This document shows, in pieces, positions 14,162 to 26,849 of a DNA stretch of 64,000 nt (position 1 is its first letter; the number at the start of each line of letters is the position of its first letter). The translations under genes were made by a program, and so were the position numbers. The notes under the pieces were generated by a model. The model was not told the origin of the DNA, made no database searches, and worked only from the letters and a program-made list of their open reading frames with translations. Source of the DNA: Diadema setosum (taxonomy: Eukaryota; Echinodermata; Echinoidea; Diadematoida; Diadematidae); assembly GCA_033980235.1 (NCBI GenBank), contig CM067066.1, forward strand, positions 39,179,455 through 39,243,454, written 5' to 3'.

Positions 14162-14256
14162 TTAACCCGTTGAGGACGGTCTGATTTTGCTACAACACAC
14201 ATTTCCCACATACACACTTGCCCGAGTGTACTCACGACTCGTCCTCAATGGGTTAA
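14162..14256. mobile_element. 95-bp miniature element, TTAACCC/GGGTTAA ends, copy 1
   Basis: The ends TTAACCCGTTGAGGACG and CGTCCTCAATGGGTTAA are near-perfect inverted repeats. A TTAA target followed by CCC is the terminal layout of piggyBac elements, so this is a candidate miniature piggyBac-type MITE. Related copies lie at 24537-24630 and 40657-40740, with a partial end near 29334-29362. Confidence 0.75.
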
Positions 14257-15343
14257 AAATACAAGGTCGATGACATCCTTCAGCAAAATATCATACATGC
14301 ACTTTTTAGCTTTAGACAGATATCAACTATGAATTTGAGACTAATAATATGATTAGTGAAAGAGATAAATGCATGATATGACGTATTGAAATTAGTCAGT
14401 GTCTGAAACACTGAAAACAGCACTTACACTTGTAGGTTTCCAGAATTAAACGTACAACAGGAAAATGATACTCGTAATCATATGTATACAAAACTGTATG
14501 ACATACTAGTAATAGAAGCTGTGTTCCTTGGCTGAAGCTACTAGCTTTCCATGACATCAATACAAACAGCCTTTTGGTACAAATTTGCTCAGTTTTCAAT
14601 AACAGGGGTATAAGAATATTAGTAATAGTATCTAGATCAACTAACACCTTGGGTCTGATAGGATAGTATACAAATAATGCATACTACACAGGGCATTTAG
14701 TAAGAATTATCTACCCAATCGAAACATACGATGCAAAGCCGTAAAACTACAGCCAACACTCCTATTCACACAAGTTCAGTGTTTATCTTTCCATTACACA
14801 GCTCATCACAGGGCAGTTCCCACAGTACTTGAGTTTTAAAGCACCATGCATGACAAGATTTGTACCTTTTGTCATTATCTATATAAAACTCAGAGTCGCG
14901 AATGAAGCAGCACCAATGTTATAACCCACTTAGGTGAAAATAACAACTTGTTTATTGCCCAGATGCACTGGACCAAGAAAACTGTTGTCTATTTAAACAA
15001 CCTACACTGTAGACACACATGTATTTGGTCATCATAAATGGGTCATACTGGGTGTCCCATTGTATGAGCAGACAATGAAGTATAAAGAAACATAATCCCT
15101 TCAAACACATCTCCCCTGAAGTGGTAAAAGCTTTATTCTTTCACAGTTAACTTCAAGGATTGTTCAGTTTTCAATAATCTGTTTATCGCATCTTTTCAGA
15201 GCTACCAAAGGATTACCTACCAGTAACTCATACCCCTCAAGAGACATTCCTGCACTTTTGGGAAGATAATAGTCTTGTGAGATATGTCTGAATATCATAT
15301 GCTTGGTATGTTTTTCAAGAGTCATGAAGGTATGTTATCTTCT

Positions 15344-15918
15344 TTAAAGGGCAAGTTCACCTTCATTAACATAAGGGTTTAGAGAATGTAGCAATATTAG
15401 TAGAACACATCAGTGAAAGTTTGAGGAAAATTGGACAATCGATGTAAAAGTTATGAATTTTTGAAGTTTTTGTGCAGTCACCGCTGGATGAGAAGACTAC
15501 TGCAGTTTATGATGTCACATGCGTACAACAATATCAATATAAGGAAACTATAAAGAGAATTTCACAAAATTTCATCTTTTGAAAAAAGTACACATTCCCT
15601 TGACTCGTTACTGACACATGCTACGGGTAATATTATTCCCATTGCCTTTAGAAAGAGGCAAGTCAAGTGCTCTTTTCTTATGCGAAAAAAAAGTGAAAAT
15701 ATATTGAGTTTTCTTCACATTTTCTTTATACTGTTGTACTCATATGACATCACGAGCCTTAGTAGTCTCCTCATCCAGCGGTTCCAACACAAAAAATTTA
15801 AAAATTCATAACTTTTGCATCGATTGTCCAATTTTCCTCAAACTTTCACTGATGTGTTCTACTAATATTGCTGCATTCTCTCAATCCTTATGTTTATGAA
15901 GGTGAACTTGTCCTTTAA
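15344..15918. mobile_element. Fold-back MITE, TTAA family 1, copy B
   Basis: It runs from TTAAAGGGCAAGTTCACC to GGTGAACTTGTCCTTTAA. It has the same long inverted arms and ATTAGTAGAACACATCAGTG signature as copy A, but belongs to the subtype whose tips read CAAGTTCACC, shared with D, E and F. It lies a few hundred bases 3' of the PPP1R16-type coding exon, in its probable intron. Confidence 0.9.
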
Positions 15919-16844
15919 TGATGTACTAATAATCCACTGTCAACATGAATAAAGAGTCAAGTTTACAGGACATTACTGACTTTTAGGTCAGATACTAACC
16001 ATAGAACTGACTGCTCTTTTACCTGATTTTTAAGACATTCTGTATTGACATGAATTTTTAACAGTCTGACTTTGAATCTATATATTTTTCATCAACAGAA
16101 AATAGAAAAATGATAATTTTCTTAGTGGGCAGTACAATAATGAGATGCATCAAAATTGCTGAACACAGACTAAAACTATGTACATGATATCAAGATGTAC
16201 ATTGCATATATATGTAAGTTTTTGTTACTTCAAAGGCATATCTGACACACTGCACACTGCCTAGGTTCCTACGTGAAGGGGAAAATTACTTAATCACCCT
16301 ATCAACAGCAGGACAAGGCCAATTTGCAATTATGCTATCCCCATAGACAATTTATCAGCTCTAAACGGTTGACAGCATTCTATTTTCCGCAAGTCCTTGC
16401 TGCTTTCCCAGACGACACTTCCCCTCTGACGTCAGCATTCTGCTAGCAATACATGATATAAACATGCACCCTTTAACAGTTCTTTGTCATACAGGAAATA
16501 GACAATTTGACAAACAATGCTCGTCTCTTACATCTGCACCACCTATTTTCCATGGCTAGTGAGTCTGTGCCATGAATTGCCATGTAACTGATCTGCCTGC
16601 AGAGGAATGTGTTTGGCTATCACCTTCAAAGCCAGGAATTTCCCTGTGGCTAATTTCCATCACTTTCTCAATTTGTTGTATACCATTCCATTTAATAAAT
16701 TCTCATTAAATGTCAACTTTATTGAGAATAGAATGATAAGTTCTCACTAATTAGAATCTATATCAGCCCCCTGCTCTCCCCTTACACTATTATTTTTCTT
16801 TCCAATCTTTAAATGTGTAGTTAAACTTTGCTGCTACAGCTTAC

Positions 16845-17094
16845 CTTCATCAATGTCACCTCTTGCCGCTGCCTCCAGGAGTTCAACATTCTTGGCGAAT
16901 GTGACGCCTCGTCGGTTCTGCATCTCTTTCATCTGGTTGGTGTTCTTGCGCTGCCGCTTGGTGAACTCCTTGTCAGATTGGTGGTACCGCTTGAGCTGCT
17001 GGGCCCGCCGCTTGCGTGCGTGCTTGAGCCTCTCCTGGACACTCATCTTTTCCAGGGTGGCCATTTCCATGACCAGCTCGTCGTGCGAGGCCAT
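16845..17094 (-). CDS. PPP1R16 (MYPT3/TIMAP)-type PP1 targeting subunit, first coding exon
   Basis: This exon encodes the first 83 residues plus one base of a protein phosphatase 1 regulatory subunit of the PPP1R16A/B family, which carries PP1 catalytic subunit to membranes and myosin-type substrates. Visible features are a basic helical N-terminus, a full MyPhoNE motif RAQQLKRY (residues 30-37), the RVxF-type PP1-docking motif RGVTF (62-66), and LLEAAARGDIDE leading into the first ankyrin repeat. The start is chosen at 17094 because CACCATGG is a strong Kozak context and matches the family's MASH-like start. A second in-frame ATG lies at 17115, and an in-frame TGA at 17137-17139 closes the frame upstream. 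The exon ends at a GTAAGC donor (phase 1). Ankyrin and C-terminal prenylation exons were not found and presumably lie beyond position 1. Confidence 0.9.
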
Positions 17095-17960
17095 GGTGAA
17101 AGGGATATGGACCATTGGCAGGGGGCTTCTCGTGTGTCAGTAGGTGTGCTGGCTTGACTCCACAGTCCAGCACAGCAGGGGGGAGTGAGTAAGTCCGACA
17201 AGGAGGATTGCCAAGAAAGACACTCACAGGCTGGTGGTGTTGTGGCAAGCCTCACCTGTACTGCAGAGACGCGATAGGATTTCGTGCATTACAACAATCA
17301 CAGGCAGACGCTTAATCCTTCCCGTATGTCACCCTGGCTTCTAAACGGCAGCACATACGTACACCCTGTGTTCCACTCCAAAGACAGATCCGAGCTGCTG
17401 CTGCTGCGAGCAAGCGCAAGTCATGGAGAGACGTATTTCTTTCCACACCAGGATGTCAGTGTAATGTATAGAGCCCTTTTAGAGGCATGAGTTGTCTAAT
17501 CACTTGCAAACTTCACAACAGGCTGGGCCGCACAGTGGCAACCTCCCCAGTACTTCTCAAACTCCACCACCGAGTTTCCTCCCGCAATATCCTCAGGAAG
17601 TGCCACTCACGTTATGGTCCTTTGACCTCAACATGGTACAGCCCACACGCAGGGGTGCCTATCTTAACTGTGGGAAGAAGAAAAAAAATGATGCACAGAA
17701 TGTCAGGTAACAACCTGCTACAGATTCTGTAAAGTAGATCTCGATGGAAGTTTCAGCACACAAAGACGTTACCCATACACGCAGCCAAAAGTGCTATGGA
17801 AAGACTGCGGCTACAGATTCACCTCAGCCGTGTGAGAGTGGAAGCAACAAGCGTGAGAAGAGCAGGAGTTTGTTGGCTCTCTAACCGACGGTGAGCGTCA
17901 TCGAAAGTGCGTGCTTGACTGAGTCCCGTTCGCTATGAAGTCACACTCACAACTGGGACC
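17095..17960 (-). promoter_or_regulatory. 5' UTR / upstream region of the PPP1R16-type gene
   Basis: A GC-richer stretch directly upstream of the coding exon with no inserted repeats. It contains a good donor-like site (ACAG|GTGAGG, last exon base 17256) that could end a non-coding first exon. No TATA box was identified. Whether transcription starts here or farther up, for example in the GC-rich block at 26850-28040, cannot be told from sequence alone. Confidence 0.4.
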
Positions 17961-18594
17961 TGTACAGGAAACAGAGCATTAGAATACACAAACTTGAGGT
18001 GGCTGATACAACCATAACGGCATACTGATGATAATATACATCGCTGGGCCTATTCATTCAATTGCCTTGGACTTTGTTCAGCTGAATATGAATGGTGTGA
18101 ACCCTTTCCTTTCTACTCTCCTGGGTAAATTCTCCTTGCAGCGTTTCTGACAACAATTCGCCATGGACCTGTATTGGCACATTCTTTTCATTTTCAGATT
18201 TTTTTTTTTTTTTTTCAAAGTGAGAACAGAGTTTCCACTATAATAATATATGATAATTTTCACCTACAGTATAGTGTGCACATACATTACAAGTATGCGC
18301 ATATAATAAATACTAATTACAAAATAGCAAATCAAGATGACTGTAAAACAATGACTTGTATAAAAATTTGTTGCTTCATTAGATGCTGGCTATTTAAATA
18401 GAAGGACATCTCACAATAGAAATCAGCTCTCACTTGACCACAAAAAAAAAAAAGAAGGAAAAGCTCTGTTGGCAAATACTGAAGTATACAGACACAGCAG
18501 TCAAAGGGAGATTATGATATTCCGACAACATAAACCTATCCTGTTCTTGTGACTTGTGCTCATGACACAACCCTAATGAATTTGTGCTTACAAA

Positions 18595-18800
18595 TCATTT
18601 AGGTCTTTTTACACGGGAATAAACAATGGCACCCGGGCGCAAGTTGGGCTGCACAATGGGAGTGAGTCAGCGAGCGCGATTTAGCCTGTCACCTAACGAC
18701 GACACACACGGGGCAGAGAAAAACAGGATGAGCAGATTCAAGAGTCTAACGCGAGGAAATTTGTTTGCATGCAGCGATAACATGCAGGAGAAATGAAAGA
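18595..18800. promoter_or_regulatory. Candidate cis-regulatory block
   Basis: A GC-richer, non-repetitive patch upstream of the PPP1R16-type exon. It contains a Sox-like ACAATGG, an AP-1-like TGAGTCAG and a CCCGGGCGC run within about 70 bases. No coding frame is apparent. Its role as an enhancer is a guess from composition and motif clustering. Confidence 0.2.
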
Positions 18801-19729
18801 GGGAGGCACATAGAGAGGAAGTACATACAAGTGACTAACATAAACTACACCAAAAATACTCAGGATCCCTACAAATAGAAACCAGGATTTGTTAGAAGTC
18901 ATTGTAGAACGTATTACTAATTTGTTGAAAGTGAGTGTAGCACATTTTGCAATTACGAGGTACCAGGTATGATGGCAATCATAGGCCCATAAACCTAATG
19001 CTATGGCTCTTTACTGAGCACTACAAAAAATGCAGTGTCTCAACTACAATGCAAGCCACATGCATTGGACCAACCTTATCACAGGACTCAAACTTAGAAA
19101 TACAACATGCCAATCAGCATAAAATCACATCTTTAGCACTCATAAGTAGAGAGAAACTTTTATTTCATTGAAAAACAAATATTCAACACATCACAATAAC
19201 AGAAATTTTGCCAATTAATTCAATTTGGGAGGAGAACAATACCAAAAGCTATTGTGAAAGAATAATTTAGATCTTGGCAATGGCAAAGCCATAATGTTTT
19301 CTAATTGTGACAACAAACATTTTTTTTTTTTTGGGGGGGGGGGACATTGTGTGACCAATCACAACAAAAATTTGACACAGTTGTTGAATATTGAGTTCAG
19401 AACTGGCATTCTTAATTTTCACTAGGTTCTACACATTCCAAAGATATTGTCCCATTCCAGAAGCCCCCCCCCCCCCCCCCCCGCTTTTTTTTTTCTTTCC
19501 CTGAGAATATAGGTGACTCATATCAGCACCGACAATCAGATGAATGATTAAAGAATCTACTCTAATCTGCAGAATGGGAAATCAAATGTCATATAAAGTC
19601 TGCTCAAAAACATGTACTCAGCTTTCCAAGAATACAGTGTATGTAACATATCCTCATTAGTGGATTTCCAATTCCACAGCCTCAAAAACCCATCCCTCCC
19701 CACCCTAACAAAAATAAATAAAATCAACA

Positions 19730-20296
19730 TTAAAGGGAAGGTAAACCCAAAGAGCAATGTGGATTGAGTGAAAGCAGCAACATTAGTAGAACACATCAGT
19801 GAAAGTTTGAGGAAAATCGGACAATTGATGGAAAAGTTATGAATTTTTAAAGTTTTGGTGTTGGAACCGCTGGATGAGGAGACTACTAGAGGATATGACG
19901 TATGAGTGGACAACAATACAAAGAAAATATAAAGGAAATTCAACAAAAATTCACTTTTCTAGAATTATGAAAGAGCAGTGGACCAACCGCTTTCAGAAAG
20001 CAGGGGGAATAATTGCTACCCTTAACATTATGTCAATATCAAATTGATGGAATTTGTAATTTTCATGAAAAATGGATTTTTGTAGTATTTTCTTTATATT
20101 TTCTTGGTATTGTTGTCCACTCATACGTCATAACCTCTAGTAGTCTCCTCATCCAGCGGTTCCAACACCAAAACTTTAAAAATTCATAACTTTTGCATCG
20201 ATTGTCCGATTTTCTTCAAACTTTCACTGATGTGTTCTACTAATGTTGCTGCTTTCACTCAATCCACATTGTTCCTGGGGTTTATCTTCCCTTTAA
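19730..20296. mobile_element. Fold-back MITE, TTAA family 1, copy C
   Basis: The closest relative of copy A. It runs from TTAAAGGGAAGGTAAACC to the ATCTTCCCTTTAA end, with ~200-bp inverted arms and the GGAACCGCTGGATGAGGAG signature in both. The centre matches copy A in inverted order, so the two were amplified from one master and inserted in opposite orientations. Confidence 0.9.
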
Positions 20297-23200
20297 GCAT
20301 TAGGTACACATGAATGATTGGAAATGATCAATTATTACCTCCTACTAAACTTAAAAGTGAAAATTTGAGAAGATACTTCTCACTTCATTCAAACAAAGTT
20401 GTTTTTATAACAGACTAAAATGGCAACCAACCAATCAGAAAGCAATAAATTATGAGTAGAGTCCCACAGTTGCTTTGTGTATGTGTGTGTACCAGAGGTA
20501 ATTGGCTAATTGCAGGAGGGGGGAACCCCTTCACGCAAAGATCTGGAGATGAAATAGAGGAGGATATTACTGATGACACTGCCAAATCCACTCTCTGGAA
20601 ATGGGGACTTACACAAATTTATCCCTAAATGGAGCATTTTTAGACTCAGAGTCAATTGCCCTATCCTTTCTGGCTCATGAATTTGGCCTGAAGTATTTCA
20701 CATCACTGAAGCCCAACACTCCCAATACTTTCTGAAGTCATTCATAAAAGAACTGTCCAAATTACACTCAATCAAATCTCAGCCTCAGCTTTGAATATGT
20801 CTTTTTCTCCTGGTTATCATGCTTTTGTGTCTATGTGATGAAACCTAAAATAAAACTGTGATGACAATGTATAAACAGATAAAGAAAGAAGCATCAATTT
20901 TGCTCTGGAACTCAGTCCATAACATTCATTGTATGTAACCTACTTTGAAAAGCAGCACATTAAAATTGCATGTCTTCTGAGAAATCTATCAACTCCTTTA
21001 TCAATTTAACTGGAGATATATTTACATTCTGCCTCAATAAACCATGCATTGCCCATCCATCTTTGTAGTTGATATCATACACAAGAGGCAATATTTCCTA
21101 CACACATTCTCACAGTAACTTTGTATTCAACTGATTTCATTTCCATTCTTCAAACAGAAAATAAAGCCAACATTAAAGCTATCATTACATAGCCTTGTGC
21201 TTCTAGATTGCTTGATTTGAATATCTATCCATCTATGAAATTATAATTCTGCTCAAACAACTTACACTTTGCTAACTTAATCGTAACACTTAATCCTTGT
21301 TTACGTGTGAACTATAAATGCTATTGGTATACTGCTGTTATTTGAATTCATATTCCAGCAGTCCTATCAATTTCAATCTAACCATTAGCTGTGGAGGAAT
21401 GTGGGATCAATGCTGAAAATGTTTATTTCTCTTCAAAGAAACATTTAGTTTATCTCAAACTTCGATGAGTTCAAATTTTTATTAGCTTTTTTATCTTTCC
21501 ATTCATATTCAGGCTGTTTTCAATCTGAGATATATAATAAAAAAGTACAATAATAAACAGCCTCACAATACACAATTCTCCTTCCTTTCTGAACTTATGA
21601 CCAGAACCTCTTTATTAGATGAAAGCCTTGTGGGAGTATTTACCAAAGGCATGCTTCCATGGAAGCAAGTGGGCGTAATTACACAAAATTTCAGAGCAGA
21701 CACATGCAATTACGGTATACCAATTTAAAAAAAAAATGGTAATAAAGCTACAGAAGCAGGTCATGCACACTGACAGACCAATACTGTCTGTACTTCATTT
21801 CACAAGGAAAATCAGTCGGAGCACAGGTTTTTGTGGTATCAAAACTCTTTCAAGGTGTAATGCTTCAATTCTATCTCTGACACAGTAAGTTACCTACTAA
21901 TACCACAATCCTACACACTCAGTACTCTCATGCTCAGTAATTGATGACATGGCTACGCTACTGTGATCTTTTAATGCTGATCATCCATTACATGGAATAA
22001 TTTTCCAACCTGAATTCAATTAGCAATTTCAGCTGATGAATAACATTTCAAATGGTATCCTGTACACTTCTACGGAAGAAAACCGCTACACAAAATAGAG
22101 TTTGTTGTTGTGAGAAGAAAAACTGCTCCACAAAAGCTTGTTTGTGTAGCAGTGGACTGGTATTAAAAATGCACAGCAAACTGTGATGCGATACCAGTAA
22201 AACTATTCCTGCATTATGGATAGATGGATGTATACTACCAGAATACAGATCTGTACATCCTTGATGATCCAAGATGACACCCTGTTTCAGAACATTGCCA
22301 GCTGGTTATGTATGTTGTAGCATATAACACAAAGTGAAAATACAGTAAATGCTGAAAGCTACATCTATACAAATTGTTTTATATGGGGAGAACACACAGA
22401 AACACAAGACACACACACACACACACACACACAAACAAATAACTTTTATAATCTACACCAGGGAGGTGTAAAGTCATTTTCCACCTCCCTGTCTACACTG
22501 TACTACCTCTACTGCATGCCTGATGTTCCAGGGCACAGTGTTTGTTTCACAGACAAAAGTGAAATCACTAACAACTAGCTGAGGAGCCATTTGTCACACA
22601 CTTTCTTTATATTCTATTGAGTACAGCAGAGAGATCTGACAATTTTTCTCCTTTTCGACACACCGGTATCACATTAAAAAAAAAAAAAAAAAAGAATCCT
22701 GCTCCTTACAAAGCCTGAGACATGCCAACTTGGTGTGGTTTCCAAGTTACAGCTTTACTTGCAGATGCATTATAAAGTAGAAAAGAGCATGAGGAAGTGA
22801 TTCACCATAACCCTGCACACAATAGCCTGGGGTGGGGAAAAAAAATCAGGCTCTCCATATTTCTTTAAACTTCAGTTTAGCCATGATAGACTGGTGAATG
22901 TTGCCAGCATTGCCCTTGTTTCAAGTTTTACTTTCAACAACGCCTGCCGGCTACTTTCGACAATAACTGCATGATACTGGCACTCATTCTGTGAGTTATT
23001 GTGTAGACTGCTATTGAATAATGACTATGTGCAGTTTTACTTACAATGTATATAATAGTATTAATACACAAGTTCCAAACTATCAAGTACAGATTGGCAT
23101 TGAAGGAAGCAGATTTTTAATGCCACACTATGTGTACATCTACTGATTTATTTTGCAACACAAAAGGATTCATTCCACTGAATCTTATGTCAACCTTTTC

Positions 23201-23523
23201 TAACTATCCTTCTAGTCTAATTTTGTGTATGGATACACAATTTTCAGTCTGTGCAGTTAAACAATGCTTGAATTTTATATTTATTGTAAAGATGTTGACA
23301 AGTGTTTTCCATTGTATCTCTTTGGATTGACTCTCCACTGAATAGTCAAGTGGACTGGGCAATGCACCTTCTGGTCCATTATTTGTTCATGGTTAGAAAC
23401 CTAGCAATGCACAAATTGCACTTTCGTAAAGATGGGAGGCATATTAACCCACAATGCTCCCTTTTTTTTGAGTGTGTATGAATGTACTATCTAGGTGTCT
23501 GAAACCAAGTTGAATGTTATTAT
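20297..23523. other. Gene-free stretch upstream of the PPP1R16-type exon
   Basis: AT-rich, with a CA run at about 22410-22434 and a 16-A run near 22677. No exon, RNA gene or clear inverted repeat was recognised. Confidence 0.4.
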
Positions 23524-23688
23524 CAGGGGCGGATCCCGGAATTCCAAAAGGGGGGGGGGGGGGGGCACAAACAATATTTTTGGTGCTACTTTCAGGTTTC
23601 ATCACATTTTTTCTTTTGATTTCTTTTGTTTTAACCAAAAATAAAGAGGGGACGCACGCCCAGTGTGCCCCCTCTGGATCCGCCACTG
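23524..23688. mobile_element. 165-bp TIR element (CAGGGGCGGATCC...GGATCCGCCACTG)
   Basis: The termini CAGGGGCGGATCC and GGATCCGCCACTG are inverted repeats, a hAT-like CAGGGG start. The pentamer ATTAT flanks both sides (23519-23523 and 23689-23693), consistent with a short target duplication. hAT elements make 8-bp duplications, so the superfamily is uncertain. The interior is a poly-G run and AT-rich filler without coding capacity. Confidence 0.75.
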
Positions 23689-23954
23689 ATTATGGTTGGA
23701 TTAGGCACAGGTGCAACAGAAACTGACCGCATCATGGCTAAAATGCTCACTAGAAGTGGTACGAGTACTGGACATGGTAGGCATTTGATAGATCTAATTG
23801 ATCAGGTAATAACACATTGAACAGCACTTTGAAAATAGCCATGCTGTGACAAATACAGCATGAAACCAGTTGTGGTTAATGTTAAACTTAAAATCCTGTA
23901 CAATTTGTCAGGCAACCCTTCACTGTTAATTCAGCTGGTAAATAAAAAAATAAA

Positions 23955-24055
23955 AAAATGATGATGATGATGATGATGATAATAATAACAGTAACAATTA
24001 AACAATAATAATAATGATAATAATAATAATAGTAATATATACTATTTGAGATGGT
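23955..24055. repeat. (ATG)n/(ATA)n trinucleotide microsatellite
   Basis: Imperfect runs of GAT and AAT triplets. A CAT run follows at about 24271-24297 and an AAAT run at about 24395-24450. Together they make 23950-24460 unusually microsatellite-rich. Confidence 0.9.
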
Positions 24056-24536
24056 TAAACAATTCCTCATCTTGTAGAGTCAATGAACCATGACAAAAAA
24101 AATACAGAATTGCAGGAAAAAAAATATCAACAACAACAACACCCAACTCTAAGTTGGAGTTTTAAACAAGCCCCTTGGGTCCACTGGGTAATGGGAAAAA
24201 TCTCAAGGAATGATAAAACAAAAAGATTAGTTTTCTTTCTTTCTTTAAATCCTGTTGTTATCATTACAGTTTCATCATCATCATCATCATCATCATCGTC
24301 CCTTGCTATTAAAACAATGTTCGTCTGGAATTCTGGTCTCAGTCAAAATGTTTGAAATATAATTAAGGTAATAAGTAAGTAATAATAATAATATAAATAA
24401 ATAAATAAATAAATAAATAAATAGATAAATAAATAAACAAATAAATAAATGAATGAAAATAAAAAGAAGAAAATAACAATGCCTCAAGAACCCTCCCATC
24501 CATTACCAAGGTAAATTCACTTTGATGGTCATCACC

Positions 24537-24630
24537 CTAAACCGGTTTAGGACAGACTAATTTCGCTATAACACGCATTTCCCATAGACACCTTCCCAAG
24601 TATTCTCGGGACTCGTCTTCAATGGGTTAA
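24537..24630. mobile_element. ~94-bp miniature element, copy 2 (degraded left end)
   Basis: A diverged relative of the element at 14162-14256. The right end AATGGGTTAA is intact; the left end reads CTAAACCGGTTTAGGACAG, so it has lost the TTAACCC tip. Confidence 0.6.
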
Positions 24631-26849
24631 AAGGAATACACATATTCAATTACAATCGTTGTACGTGTACACGTAACAAAATGCATGTCTTTCTACATGA
24701 ACTTGTGCATTTAAACATGCTACATAGGGGAATCTCATCCCTCCATCATACTGCAGTGTATGCCCTTGACTAATGACCAACATTGTTTCACAGCGTGACC
24801 AATATCATTATCCCTGTACGTGTAATAAGCTTGCTCCCTCCCCTCTACAATACTGCAATACACCCAAGCTCTTGGCCACTAAGGACAAAAGGAGTGAATG
24901 AATCCCCTTACTTCTTCCTTTGTTCTCCCCCAGGCACTGGAATTGAGTTCCCTGGTCATCTTCAATCAAGGTCCATCTCTCATCAAGACCAAGGCTCTTC
25001 GTTAATACCACATTAGTCTCTCCAACAATGCAAGACCTGATCCTTTAGCCAGCAATTAATCTTGGCTTTGTGTGATGCCACCCTTTAAAGCTCTTCAGGG
25101 GATTTGCAGTCAGAGCTAGTGTCTGGGGTAACCATCTCACATACTGCCTTGGAATATTCCCTTCAGATTAATTACCATGGTAGCAACTCCATCACTGCTT
25201 CTACCACTTGTTTGAGAATATCCAGACATAATCAAAGTGCACATAACATTAGATACTTTTTTTTCCTCTTGCAGACATAGGCAATATGTAAAATTCAGAC
25301 ATGATGATAGTAATGAGGCTAGGCTCTGAATAAACAAATATTTGGCTTAACTAGGTACAAATGCTTCAAGTACAAATGACAGAAATTCTGTCCTTGTCAA
25401 GTATCTTGCTCAACCTGATATCTGCAAAGAGGAAGCTATAGAACAGATATTTTTTTTAAATTACAACCATGTATAACTTACTTTCATCCTTTCATTCTTC
25501 ATATACGGTACATAAGTATGACCGCAAAATCATGCGCTTGATGTCAAAAGGAGTACAGGGGATGGTCCTAATAACAGTGTGAGCCATGAACCAAAAACAA
25601 ACACAGACTATTACATCTAATGACTCAAATGATAAGACAAATTACAACTTTATGACTTTATGGCCAACTTTTGACTTCCAAACTTTATATTGATACGGTA
25701 ACATATCAATCTGATAAGGATTGGGTTCACTACAATGTCTTGCTTGCAGATTGCAAATTTCCCCATGGTCAACAGAACACATGATCTATGTATGTATTCC
25801 CATGTATACTGCTGCATTACTGCTGTATTACTGCTAACATAGATCAGCAGTAAAAGAAAAAAAAAAAAAAAACAGCAACTGTGAGCTTCTGACACACAAA
25901 TAGTCACAAGTACAAATGTACCTCCACTAAACCGAGTTAAATAGCAGTGAATAACTTAAAGGCTACTAGTGTACAAATTAGTATGCATGTGGTTACCATG
26001 CATGCAGGAAAGCAGTTGTTTGCCATTTAAAAACAATAACAAAAACAAAACAAAACAAAGTCTGAGGCAAGAGTTCCATATCCCCCCCCCCCCCTTAAAA
26101 TTTAAAAAAAAAGAAAGAAAAGAGAATGGGCTGGGCTTAAACATCACTAACATTAGGACATACATCAGGAATAAAGGGGGTTCACATGAGAATCCATCCC
26201 TGTTTTTCAATATTACACTACAAAGATCCTGCTAAATCTTGGTCTTTACGACGCACTTTCTATTGTAATTTCATCCTGCTTTATCTCATTTTTTTAAAGG
26301 TATGCACTGCCTAGTAAATACACTAGTATCACATAGACCTACACATATGTCTTTCTTTTCAAGACATTTTTTTTTTTTAAGGTCTATCACCAACCACTAA
26401 CCAAACATTCAAACTTCAAAGGGCAGTGGTTATTCCACGTGGGTCTTGGATCTGGACGTTTGAGATGCAGGACCTTTCTGGGCAAAAAAGCTTTGATTGA
26501 GAGAGGAAGCAGACCACTTCAGCAGGTTATGCACCCTTCTTTTTGTATAAGTTGTATCAATATGATGAGGTGATATCACATAAACACTACACTTATCATA
26601 CAGGGTGCAAACGATTGTCAATGTGTTGTGCTTTTTTTAAATCACACACTTCCCATCACAATAACTGCATGGGACAGAACCGAGGTGCATGAAATTTAGA
26701 ATTGTAGGGCTACATTTCATGCAGTGATTTTGGTGGTTACATTTTAGAGTACAGACATACATGTGTAAATACATAATTTTTTCTGGTAGCTAGGTACATG
26801 CTACTTGTTAAATGTTCTATTTATAAGAATTATCTATAAGTGACAAGGG
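24631..26849. other. Gene-free stretch
   Basis: Contains a somewhat GC-richer patch at about 24825-25135 that is non-repetitive and could be regulatory, plus A-, C- and T-runs. No exon or RNA gene was recognised. Confidence 0.35.

Noticed and set aside
16828..17255. Several overlapping open frames opposite or beside the PPP1R16-type exon
   Set aside because: Shadows of the real minus-strand exon; only that frame shows family motifs and a matching splice donor.
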